From an uncultured Collinsella sp. (GTDB taxonomy: Bacteria; Actinomycetota; Coriobacteriia; Coriobacteriales; Coriobacteriaceae), in the NCBI GenBank assembly GCA_902494935.1, contig CABUVH010000076.1:1-9416 (forward strand): a stretch of 9,416 nt of DNA, in the 5' to 3' direction. Numbering within the stretch: position 1 is the stretch's first letter; every line of letters starts with the position of its first letter. A model generated the notes under the pieces. The model saw only the letters and a list, made by a program, of their open reading frames with translations. It was not told where the DNA came from and searched no databases. The position numbers were made by a program, and so were the translations under genes. Shown one piece after another: positions 1 to 6,246 of the stretch.

Positions 1-38
1 AACCCCCGCTGCGCACTTCGTGCGGCGGGGGTTTCTTG
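1..38 (+). terminator. Rho-independent terminator of a gene upstream of the window
   Basis: AACCCCCGC (1-9) pairs with GCGGGGGTT (25-33). An inner GCAC/GTGC helix (13-16/20-23) closes a TTC loop, and the stem is followed by a T-rich tract (32-38). The gene it terminates is not in the window. Confidence 0.8.
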
Positions 39-149
39 CGTCCTGCGGAGTGTTCTGAAAAGTAACTTCAGGGCAGGCCCTGCGGTAACTCGGCAGAGGA
101 GGGGAGTGCGATTCCTCGATCGCTCACTTAATCTAATAGGAAAGTTAGT

Positions 150-175
150 GAGGCCGGAGCTTTAGCTCCGGCCTC
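150..175. repeat. Perfect GC-rich inverted repeat (hairpin)
   Basis: AGGCCGGAGCT (151-161) pairs perfectly with AGCTCCGGCCT (164-174) across a TT spacer, extended by G150-C175. No T-tract follows on + (CCCCATAT), so it is not a classical intrinsic terminator. The 5' arm overlaps by two bases the AGTGAG arm of a weaker upstream hairpin (123-128/147-152), so the two could compete. Confidence 0.7.
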
Positions 176-185
176 CCCATATAAG

Positions 186-204
186 GGCTCGGCTTTGCCG
201 AGCC
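186..204. repeat. Second GC-rich hairpin
   Basis: GGCTCGGC (186-193) and GCCGAGCC (197-204) form a perfect 8-bp stem with a TTT loop, 11 bases after the previous hairpin. It is followed by ACCAAATTTG, only a weak T stretch. It may be a poor terminator or a structural RNA element. Confidence 0.65.
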
Positions 205-249
205 ACCAAATTTGCATCAGCCCCCAGAACATTTTTGAGAACTGTGTCC

Positions 250-263
250 GGAGTACATACTCC
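250..263. repeat. Short near-palindrome GGAGTA-CA-TACTCC
   Basis: Two 6-base arms, 250-255 and 258-263, are separated by CA. The element lies two bases before the large inverted repeat. It could be a protein-binding half-site pair or part of the same structured element. Confidence 0.6.
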
Positions 264-265
264 TA

Positions 266-390
266 GGGCAGGAATGAGGTTGCTTTCCAACGCATTCCGC
301 AGGGGGCGGCATTATTTTGTAGCGCGAAGCGCTGAGCAAAATAATGCCGCATGCCCGAGGACGCGTTGGAAAGCAACCTCATTCCTGCCC
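266..390. repeat. Large near-perfect inverted repeat (125-base hairpin)
   Basis: Three nested perfect stems share one axis. The outer arms 266-293 and 363-390 are 28/28 complementary. The middle arms 306-319 (starting GCGGCATTATTTTG) and 337-350 are 14/14 complementary. The inner AGCGC/GCGCT pair (321-325/329-333) closes a GAA loop. Only the two 12-base segments 294-305 and 351-362 are mostly unpaired. A 10-base outer pair, GAGAACTGTG (237-246) and CACAGTTCTC (451-460), encloses it. There is no T-tract, transposase or obvious target-site duplication. Read as RNA from either strand it would form one long hairpin; read as DNA it could extrude as a cruciform. Possible identities are a MITE-like non-autonomous element or an uncharacterised structured RNA. 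Confidence 0.85.
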
Positions 391-428
391 GAACAGGTCC
401 GTCTACCTGCGCATTTACAAATTCGTAA

Positions 429-477
429 ACTTTTTTGAAAAAAGTGCTTGCACAGTTCTCGAATCATAGGTTATTAT
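429..477 (+). promoter_or_regulatory. Promoter of tRNA-Leu with palindromic UP-like element
   Basis: The -35 box is TTGCAC (448-453). The -10 box is best read as TATTAT (472-477) with an 18-base spacer. Directly upstream, 429-445 is the odd palindrome ACTTTTTTGAAAAAAGT, ending 2 bases before the -35. Closely similar elements sit at the same place before the two tRNA-Gly promoters. Transcription would start near 484, giving a leader of about 50 bases before tRNA-Leu. Confidence 0.7.
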
Positions 478-534
478 CTTCCTCGTTGAACGCGCGGGTC
501 CAACAAAACGAACCGTGAATCAACAACATAGCAT

Positions 535-624
535 GTCGGAGTGGCGGAATTGGCAGACGCGCTAGCTTGAGGTGCTAGTGACCGCTTTTTGGTCATGCGG
601 GTTCAAGTCCCGCCTCCGACACCA
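535..624 (+). tRNA. tRNA-Leu (anticodon GAG)
   Basis: The acceptor stem GTCGGAG (535-541) pairs with CTCCGAC (614-620), followed by discriminator A621 and encoded CCA (622-624). The anticodon stem CTAGC/GCTAG holds the loop TTGAGGT with anticodon GAG at 569-571, reading CUC/CUU leucine codons. The long variable arm (TGACC/GGTCA, 579-595) is typical of class II tRNAs such as leucine. The T-arm contains GTTCAAG. Confidence 0.97.
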
Positions 625-635
625 TCGCATTTGAG

Positions 636-658
636 AAGCCTCTTCGGAGGCTTTTTTG
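636..658 (+). terminator. Terminator after tRNA-Leu
   Basis: AAGCCTC (636-642) and GAGGCTT (647-653) form a 7-bp stem with a stable TTCG tetraloop, followed by a run of six T (652-657). The phosphatase gene starts only 26 bases later. Confidence 0.9.
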
Positions 659-683
659 TTACCGATAGACGGTGGGGTCCACG

Positions 684-3029
684 ATGGAAACGCTTGAACG
701 CAACGAGTGGGCAGACGTTGCCCAACTAGTCGAGATCACGAGCGATGCTGTCATCATCTGCGAGCTCGACGGAACAATTCTGCATGTGAATAATCGCTTA
801 CTTGGTTTGATGTGCGAGGAACGCGCCGACGTCATCGGTGGAGATGTTAAAGACGTCCTGTACTCGTCCGCTTTTGAACGTGCGACGGAACATCGTCTGC
901 CATTTGAAACTGATGGCTCCGAGAACGAACTGATGCTCAAGCTGAGTGACGGCTCTTTTATCCCCGTCTTGGTTCGTGCGGGCTCCGTAACGCCTCCACG
1001 CATCTTTGGGCGCCGCGCGCCACGTGTCCTGGTGGCGCTCCATAGCATCGAAGAACAGTATTCGCACGACCGTCAGCTCAAGCGTGCGTTATCGGAGCTT
1101 AGAGTGGCGAACAAGCGCCTCTCTGGCACGCTCTCGGTCATTATGAGTACCGTGGGCTCCGATGAGCTGCCCAGCCTACTTGATACCGTTTTGAACCAGC
1201 TTGTAGGAACGCTCGATGCTTCGGGTGCCGCTATCTATTTTTCTGAGAGCGGCGGTTTTAAACTTCGCGGTGTTTCCAAGGAGCTGTACGACAGCTACCT
1301 GCCTGAGTTTTTGCCGTATGGCGCTGGCATTCCGACGTATGTTCTTCGTGAGTCGCGTGCCTGTCGCTTGTCGATTCAACAGGACCTTAAGGGTGATAAG
1401 GCCGCCTCCGGTATGTTTATGGACCTGGACAATCGTTCTAAGCACCTGTTGCGTATGCAGGATATGCCTCCGTACCGCAGCGAGATCTGTCTTCCCGTTT
1501 TTTACGGTACGCAGATCCTTGGCGTGCTGGAAGTTGGTTGGAAACGCCCTCAGGCACCGCTCGCCTATGACGTTAATGTACTCGAGGTCATTTGCGATTA
1601 CCTGTCTATCCAGCTGGTCGGCATGGCATCGAGCCTTCGCTCCCGTCGCACGGCCGAGCTTGGCCGCTCGCTCAATGTCTTGCGTGATGAGTTGTTTACC
1701 TTTCTAGACGATTCTGCCGCGGCTACCCAGGCGGTATCGTCCGAGATCTGCAATATGCTTAACTGCCATTTTTGCCCTGTTGAGTATGACGCCAGTCTGG
1801 ATTCCTACGTCATAGATTTTGAAGGTGGCAGTCGCGTTGCTTTGCCGGACGATCCCGAGAAGCTTTTCTTTTCCACGACGGCTCCAGCGGCACGTCTGGG
1901 GGCAGGCCCTGATGGCTTTGAGGCATCTGTTTTGGGCGGTACGAGTGCTGAGGACCTTAAACACGTCCGTATAACTCGCGTTGACGAATCGATGCCTATG
2001 GGAGGCTGGCTTAGGGCGCATGGTCTGCCTTGTCAAGGTCTCTACGTCGACTCCGGCATCGAGGCGGGGCGACCACGCTCTAAGGGTGATGGCAAGCACA
2101 GTAACGACGCAATTGTTCCTGCTTCTGTTGCGAAGAGCCCGACGACGCGCGCGCTACTGCTTCGTGATGGTAGCCAAGAGCCGATTGATGACCTTGAATA
2201 TGACTACTTGGTGCACTTGGCGCATGACTTTGAACTGATCTACGAAGGTGAATCTCAAAAGCGCGAGGAGCGTCATATCGCTCAGACCCTTCAGATTGGC
2301 ATGAGAAATTCCCTGGGGGATGTTCCGGGTATCGCAACCGATTCGGTGTACCTGTCGGCCACGAACTCGGCGTTGGTCGGCGGCGATTTCTATACGCTCA
2401 TCCGTCTTCCCGACGACTGCGCCGTCATGATTCTGGGTGATGTGTCTGGCAAAGGCATTGAGGCTGCATCGATGTCCGCGCTCGTCAAGACGGCCCTGAC
2501 GGCATATGCCTGGGAGGGCGCTGGACCGGCCCGCATGGCACGCTCCCTTAACAGCATGCTCATGGGCTTCTCGAGGGTCGAGACGTTCGTGACGGCCTTT
2601 ATCGCCAAGATTGACCTTAAAGCCGGACGCGCAACGTATTGTTCGGCGGGCCATCCTCCGACCATGGTCATTAGGCCAGAGTCGATGCCGCTGGGTGGCG
2701 GCGAGGCCCGTGGGGGAGAGGTCGAGCTGCTTGGATGCCAATCGGGCGTAATCGGTGCCTTTGAGAGCATGGTGTACGAGACAGGCGTGTTTACGTTCGC
2801 TCCTGGCGACATGCTCTTCATGTATACGGACGGAACGATTGAGGCCCGCGACCGCACCGGAGCGTTCTTTGGTGAGCAGCGCCTTCGTGACCTTCTGCTC
2901 TCTGTCTCGGGTGAGGGCATATCGGGAATCTGCGGCAAGGTCTTGGGCGAGCTTGACCGATTTACCGAATCGGCGCTGGACGATGACATTGCATTGGTGT
3001 CCCTTGAGTTTTTACGGGGTCGTTCATAG
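684..3029 (+). CDS. PAS-GAF-PP2C (SpoIIE/RsbU-type) serine phosphatase
   Basis: A 781-aa cytoplasmic signalling phosphatase with no membrane segments or signal peptide. Residues about 10-122 look like a PAS sensor (ITSDAVIICELDGTILHVNN). Residues about 153-313 look like a GAF domain, ending in LGVLEVGW. Residues about 345-525 are poorly conserved and may be a second, degenerate GAF. A linker helix with ERHIAQTLQ leads into a SpoIIE-type PP2C domain (about 550-777). Its metal-binding motifs are intact: GGDFY (D568), GDVSGKG (D586), YTDG (D716) and DDDIALVS (766-768). Enzymes of this family (RsbU, RsbP, SpoIIE) remove phosphate from a serine of STAS anti-sigma antagonists; the next gene carries such a STAS domain. 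I chose ATG 684 because GGTGGGG (671-677) is a well-placed ribosome site; GTG 672 in frame is possible. No separate promoter is evident after the tRNA-Leu terminator. Confidence 0.93.
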   Translation: METLERNEWADVAQLVEITSDAVIICELDGTILHVNNRLLGLMCEERADVIGGDVKDVLYSSAFERATEHRLPFETDGSENELMLKLSDGSFIPVLVRAGSVTPPRIFGRRAPRVLVALHSIEEQYSHDRQLKRALSELRVANKRLSGTLSVIMSTVGSDELPSLLDTVLNQLVGTLDASGAAIYFSESGGFKLRGVSKELYDSYLPEFLPYGAGIPTYVLRESRACRLSIQQDLKGDKAASGMFMDLDNRSKHLLRMQDMPPYRSEICLPVFYGTQILGVLEVGWKRPQAPLAYDVNVLEVICDYLSIQLVGMASSLRSRRTAELGRSLNVLRDELFTFLDDSAAATQAVSSEICNMLNCHFCPVEYDASLDSYVIDFEGGSRVALPDDPEKLFFSTTAPAARLGAGPDGFEASVLGGTSAEDLKHVRITRVDESMPMGGWLRAHGLPCQGLYVDSGIEAGRPRSKGDGKHSNDAIVPASVAKSPTTRALLLRDGSQEPIDDLEYDYLVHLAHDFELIYEGESQKREERHIAQTLQIGMRNSLGDVPGIATDSVYLSATNSALVGGDFYTLIRLPDDCAVMILGDVSGKGIEAASMSALVKTALTAYAWEGAGPARMARSLNSMLMGFSRVETFVTAFIAKIDLKAGRATYCSAGHPPTMVIRPESMPLGGGEARGGEVELLGCQSGVIGAFESMVYETGVFTFAPGDMLFMYTDGTIEARDRTGAFFGEQRLRDLLLSVSGEGISGICGKVLGELDRFTESALDDDIALVSLEFLRGRS

Positions 3030-3107
3030 ACGACGCTGGGCGGGCTGAATCCGTACGGTTGGGGAAACGAATGCATCGAGTGGGCTTTTTTGGGGAACTA
3101 TGGTCGT

Positions 3108-3854
3108 ATGAATGAGTGGAATGACATAGCGGTTTTGACGCCACCAGGCGATATCGACATCGCCACGGTGCCTGCGCTGCGTCGGCGGTTGGATGCTTTG
3201 ATTGGCCGCGGCGTGCGTCGTGTTGTCATCAACTGTCAGGCTGTTAGCTTTATCGATTCGACGGGCTTGGCATTCCTGCTTACGCGCGCTCGTGAGCTCA
3301 TGAGGCGAGAAGGCCTGCTTTCGCTCGTCAATGCATCAGGTGAAGTTGTTCGCTTTTTGGAGATTGCTCGTCTTGTCGATATCCTTCATGTCGCGGGGCC
3401 GGCACGGGAGTCTATTCCCGCCATTCCGGTGGGGGAGCTGCCTCGCTGGAGTAAGAGCGTCGAGGTCCGTCAGGGTATCGAGAATCTTCCATACTACCGA
3501 CATCGCATCGCCGAACTCCTTGAATCGCTTCCGTTGCGCCGTGACGAGCGCTACGATGTCGCATTGGCGTCGGGGGAGGCGCTGGGTAATGCCTATGACC
3601 ATGCGGGCGGTATCGGGTGCGTCCTGACGGTTCAGGCCTATGGCGATCGCGTTGTGGTTGAGGTGCTTGATCGAGGTGCCGGCTATTCTATCGATGAAAC
3701 GAGCGAGCCGGTTGCATCTGAGGAACGCGGCCGTGGTATCAAGCTTATGCGTATGCTCGTCGATAACGTGGAGGTTGCTCGTCGTACGGACGGCGCCGGC
3801 ACGCGCGTGCAGATGGTGAAGCTGTTTAGCGGAGCGCTGGAAACGTGTGCCTAG
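3108..3854 (+). CDS. STAS + HATPase fusion: anti-sigma antagonist joined to anti-sigma-type kinase domain
   Basis: A 248-aa soluble protein with two partner-switching modules in one chain. Residues about 5-100 are a STAS domain with the phospho-acceptor motif FIDSTGLAFL (serine S51). Residues about 115-240 are a GHKL ATPase of the RsbW/SpoIIAB class. Its N-box is ASGEALGNAYDHAG (E157, N161), its G1-type motif DRGAG (D188) and its G2-type motif ERGRG (206-210), followed by GAGTRV (229-234). In classical systems the kinase phosphorylates a separate STAS protein and binds a sigma factor; here both are fused, so phosphorylation could be in cis or between subunits. The upstream PP2C phosphatase, 78 bases away with no terminator between, is the likely opposing enzyme. 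Start ATG 3108 is preferred; in-frame TTG 3090 adds six residues. The ribosome site is weak (GGGGA, 3092-3096). The target sigma factor or effector is not in the window. Confidence 0.88.
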   Translation: MNEWNDIAVLTPPGDIDIATVPALRRRLDALIGRGVRRVVINCQAVSFIDSTGLAFLLTRARELMRREGLLSLVNASGEVVRFLEIARLVDILHVAGPARESIPAIPVGELPRWSKSVEVRQGIENLPYYRHRIAELLESLPLRRDERYDVALASGEALGNAYDHAGGIGCVLTVQAYGDRVVVEVLDRGAGYSIDETSEPVASEERGRGIKLMRMLVDNVEVARRTDGAGTRVQMVKLFSGALETCA

Positions 3855-3899
3855 CCAATCGCTTTAGCGCGTTTAGCTACTAAGAACATGCGGCAGACA

Positions 3900-3947
3900 A
3901 GTTTTTTGAAAAAAGTACTTGCGTCTTTTGGACAACTCGCGTAAATT
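3900..3947 (+). promoter_or_regulatory. Promoter of the Gly-Cys-Gly tRNA cluster
   Basis: The -35 box is TTGCGT (3919-3924), with a 17-base spacer to TAAATT (3942-3947). The UP-like palindrome AGTTTTTTGAAAAAAGT (3900-3916) ends 2 bases before the -35, matching 16 of 17 bases of the element before tRNA-Leu. The predicted start near 3954 leaves only about six leader bases before the first tRNA. Confidence 0.7.
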
Positions 3948-3959
3948 AATAACCCGCAA

Positions 3960-4035
3960 GCGGACATGGCTCAGTTGGTAGAGCACAACCTTGCCAAGGT
4001 TGGGGTCGCGGGTTCGAGCCCCGTTGTCCGCTCCA
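3960..4035 (+). tRNA. tRNA-Gly (anticodon GCC), copy 1
   Basis: The acceptor GCGGACA (3960-3966) pairs with TGTCCGC (4025-4031), then discriminator T4032 and encoded CCA (4033-4035). The anticodon stem CAACC/GGTTG encloses TTGCCAA with GCC at 3993-3995, reading GGC/GGU glycine codons. It is identical to the copies at 4186 and 6306. Confidence 0.97.
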
Positions 4036-4045
4036 TTGCATTTCC

Positions 4046-4068
4046 GGACCGTTTAGGCGGTCCTTTTT
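4046..4068 (+). terminator. Terminator-like hairpin between tRNA-Gly and tRNA-Cys
   Basis: GGACCG (4046-4051) pairs with CGGTCC (4058-4063), followed by TTTTT (4064-4068). It ends one base before tRNA-Cys begins, with no room for a promoter between them. tRNA-Cys therefore depends on read-through, or the hairpin acts in processing. Confidence 0.75.
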
Positions 4069-4069
4069 C

Positions 4070-4143
4070 GGCGAAGTGGCCAAGTGGTAAGGCAGAGGCC
4101 TGCAAAGCCTTTACCCCCGGTTCGAATCCGGGCTTCGCCTCCA
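4070..4143 (+). tRNA. tRNA-Cys (anticodon GCA)
   Basis: The acceptor GGCGAAG (4070-4076) pairs with CTTCGCC (4133-4139), then discriminator T4140 and encoded CCA (4141-4143). The anticodon loop CTGCAAA carries GCA at 4102-4104, decoding UGC/UGU cysteine codons. The T-arm contains GTTCGAATC. Confidence 0.97.
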
Positions 4144-4152
4144 GGCAACATC

Positions 4153-4179
4153 CGGGCGCTCCGGCGCCCGTTTTGTTTT
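4153..4179 (+). terminator. Terminator-like hairpin between tRNA-Cys and tRNA-Gly
   Basis: CGGGCGC (4153-4159) pairs with GCGCCCG (4164-4170) around a TCCG loop, followed by TTTTGTTTT (4171-4179). Only six bases separate it from tRNA-Gly copy 2, again leaving no room for a promoter. Confidence 0.82.
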
Positions 4180-4185
4180 ACATAT

Positions 4186-4261
4186 GCGGACATGGCTCAG
4201 TTGGTAGAGCACAACCTTGCCAAGGTTGGGGTCGCGGGTTCGAGCCCCGTTGTCCGCTCCA
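4186..4261 (+). tRNA. tRNA-Gly (anticodon GCC), copy 2
   Basis: Sequence-identical to copy 1 over all 76 bases including CCA (4259-4261), with anticodon GCC at 4219-4221. Together with copy 1 it flanks tRNA-Cys as a direct repeat with a 226-base period. Confidence 0.97.
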
Positions 4262-4270
4262 AACGCAACA

Positions 4271-4300
4271 GCCCGGCTACTACGGTAGCCGGGCTTTTTT
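4271..4300 (+). terminator. Strong terminator ending the Gly-Cys-Gly cluster
   Basis: The perfect 10-bp stem GCCCGGCTAC (4271-4280) / GTAGCCGGGC (4285-4294) has a TACG loop and six T (4295-4300). It separates the tRNAs from the glucosidase gene. Confidence 0.92.
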
Positions 4301-4365
4301 GTATCCATTGCATGGGCTCGAACCCGAGAGGGAGCGAGCGTTTTGGGGCGTGGCTGTGGCGTTGT

Positions 4366-4438
4366 TTGCCGCGAATGTCCGCTTTGGGCGTATCATCGTG
4401 GGCATCTCGCATAACCTCGTTGCAAGGGAGATACGCCC
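4366..4438 (+). promoter_or_regulatory. Possible promoter and inverted repeat before the glucosidase gene
   Basis: A good -10 candidate TATCAT (4391-4396) lies 19 bases after a weak -35 TTGCCG (4366-4371). An 8-base inverted repeat, GGGCGTAT (4386-4393) and ATACGCCC (4431-4438), has one arm on the -10 and the other directly behind the ribosome site AAGGGAG (4424-4430). This could be an operator, or chance. The promoter call is tentative because the -35 is poor. Confidence 0.35.
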
Positions 4439-4439
4439 C

Positions 4440-6173
4440 ATGGCTACAGAAAAGTCTTCTTCGCGCTCATGGATGTCCGACGCTGCGATCTATCAGATCT
4501 ACCCGCGCTCGTTTAAGGATTCGACTGGTTCGGGTCTGGGCGATATCGCGGGCATTACCCAGCAGATGGACTATCTTGAGCGGCTGGGTATCGAGGCCAT
4601 CTGGCTGAGCCCGTTTTACCCATCGCCTCTTGTCGATGGCGGCTATGATGTGGCGGACTACTGCGATGTCGACCCACGTCTCGGCTCGCTTGACGACTTC
4701 GATGACATGATCGCTGCGGCTCACGCGCGCGGCATCAAGGTCATCGTCGACATCGTGCCCAACCATTCATCCAACCAGCACCCCTGGTTCAAAGCCGCTC
4801 TTGCCGCCGGCCCCGGATCTCCCGAGCGCGCCCGTTATATCTTCCGCGATGGTTGCGGCGAGCATGGCGAGCTGCCTCCCACCAATTGGAATGCCAACTT
4901 TGGCGGCCCCGCATGGACGCGTGTTGCGGACGGTCAGTGGTATCTGCACATGTTTACGCCCGAGCAGCCGGACTTTGACTGGTCATGCCCTGAGGTTCAC
5001 GCGCTCTTTTGCGACGTCCTGGCGTTTTGGAGCGATCGAGGCGTCGACGGCTTTCGCATTGATGTGGCGCAGGGTCTCGCCAAGGATCTCGACCGCGATG
5101 ACCTCGACCGGTGGCATCTCGCCGAGGGCGATGACATGGTTGACGACGGCACCCATCCGCTGTGGGACCGCAATGAGGTCCACGAGATCTATCGCGAGTG
5201 GCGCCGCGTGTTCGACCGCTATAATCCGCCGCGCAGCGCCGTTGCCGAGGCGTGGGTGTTGCCCGAGCGCCAGTATCTCTACGCGCGTCCCAGCGAGCTT
5301 GGCCAGACATTCAACTTTGAGTTTGCCAAGGCCACTTGGACCTATGATGACATGCACACTGCAATCGAGAAGGGCTTGAAGGCAGCCGTCGAATCCGATT
5401 CCGCCTCGACCTGGGTACTCTCCAACCACGACGTGCCGCGCGTGGCGACACGCTATGCCCTGCCGCAAATCAAGGCGACGCGCTACCACCAGATTGCGCT
5501 CGACTGGCTCTTACGCGACGGGTCGTCTTATGACGAGGACCGTGAACTCGGCGAGCGCCGCGCGCGGGCGGCCCTTTTGCTTGAACTGGCGCTTCCGGGC
5601 TCGGCATACGTGTATCAGGGTGAGGAGCTCGGCCTTTTTGAGGTGGCTGATATCCCGTGGGCTGCACTCGAAGACCCTACTGCGACCAATACGCACGGAC
5701 CGAAGCGTGAGAAGGGGCGCGACGGCTGTCGTGTGCCCCTGCCGTGGGTGGCGGCGGACGATCCCGCGCATGGCGGATCGTTTGGGTTTTCGCCGGCAGA
5801 CGCCGATGCGGCACCCCATCTGCCGCAGCCTGCATGGTTTTCCGATTATGCTGCCGATAAGGAAGAAGCGGACCCGACATCGATGCTTGCGCTCTATCGT
5901 GACGCCCTCTGGCTGCGGCGCAAGCTGCGCGGGTGCGCCAACGATCTTGCGTGGCTCGATCTTGACGGGCGCACCGGTCTTGCGGATGGTGCCGAGGGCG
6001 CTGAGGGCGGCGTCATCGCCTATCGCCGCGACAACGGCTGGGCGTGTGTGACGAACTTCGGTGCAGCACCCGTGGAGCTGCCGGCGGGCAGGGTCCTGCT
6101 CACCTCATCACCGCTTTCAGACGGCAGGCTCGCGCAGGACAGCTCTGCCTGGATCATGCTCGGTGATATGTAG
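4440..6173 (+). CDS. GH13 alpha-glucosidase (alpha-amylase family)
   Basis: A 577-aa enzyme that hydrolyses alpha-glucosidic bonds of small oligosaccharides (maltose, isomaltose or sucrose type; exact substrate not readable). There is no signal peptide, so it should act on sugars already imported. The four GH13 regions are intact: DIVPNHS (104-110), GFRIDVA with nucleophile D208, AVAEAW with acid/base E270, and SNHD with D331 as transition-state stabiliser. QPDFDW (176-181), ARPSELGQTFNFEF (282-295) and the C-terminal beta-domain agree with actinobacterial alpha-glucosidases of the oligo-1,6-glucosidase/AglA kind (possibly subfamily GH13_30). I chose ATG 4440 because AAGGGAG (4424-4430) is a proper ribosome site. 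The open frame continues upstream to 3966, but that part runs through three tRNAs. The gene stands alone between two tRNA clusters, with no transporter or regulator beside it. Confidence 0.93.
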   Translation: MATEKSSSRSWMSDAAIYQIYPRSFKDSTGSGLGDIAGITQQMDYLERLGIEAIWLSPFYPSPLVDGGYDVADYCDVDPRLGSLDDFDDMIAAAHARGIKVIVDIVPNHSSNQHPWFKAALAAGPGSPERARYIFRDGCGEHGELPPTNWNANFGGPAWTRVADGQWYLHMFTPEQPDFDWSCPEVHALFCDVLAFWSDRGVDGFRIDVAQGLAKDLDRDDLDRWHLAEGDDMVDDGTHPLWDRNEVHEIYREWRRVFDRYNPPRSAVAEAWVLPERQYLYARPSELGQTFNFEFAKATWTYDDMHTAIEKGLKAAVESDSASTWVLSNHDVPRVATRYALPQIKATRYHQIALDWLLRDGSSYDEDRELGERRARAALLLELALPGSAYVYQGEELGLFEVADIPWAALEDPTATNTHGPKREKGRDGCRVPLPWVAADDPAHGGSFGFSPADADAAPHLPQPAWFSDYAADKEEADPTSMLALYRDALWLRRKLRGCANDLAWLDLDGRTGLADGAEGAEGGVIAYRRDNGWACVTNFGAAPVELPAGRVLLTSSPLSDGRLAQDSSAWIMLGDM

Positions 6174-6246
6174 GGGCATCTCGCTGCGAGCCTGCGTTTG
6201 TTCGCGCCTTTCGTGACGACTGATGCCCTCGCGAGAGCGTCGCAAA

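Larger units (their letters stand above)
39..235. other. Non-coding region with several hairpins
   Basis: I find no convincing reading frame here. Short inverted repeats are visible at 55-59/67-71 (CTGAA/TTCAG), 80-83/93-96 (CTGC/GCAG), 96-100/113-117 (GAGGA/TCCTC) and 123-128/147-152 (CTCACT/AGTGAG). They are followed by two strong GC hairpins annotated separately. I compared the region by eye with motifs of common riboswitches (T-box, cobalamin, TPP, c-di-GMP, glycine) and with tmRNA, SRP RNA and RNase P RNA, and recognise none. It could be an unassigned small RNA or simply decayed intergenic sequence. Confidence 0.4.

Noticed and set aside
235..438. ORF of 67 codons over the large inverted repeat
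   Set aside because: The frame simply crosses both arms of the palindrome; no ribosome site and no protein-like pattern.
4111..4412. Antisense ORFs over the tRNA cluster (TTGLEPATPTLARL and ARTRDPNLGK peptides)
   Set aside because: These are well-known spurious translations of the antisense strand of tRNA genes.
3966..4439. In-frame N-terminal extension of the glucosidase ORF
   Set aside because: It runs through three tRNA genes and three terminators, and yields the familiar false peptide MAQLVEHNLAKVGVAGSSP. The real start is ATG 4440 with a ribosome site.
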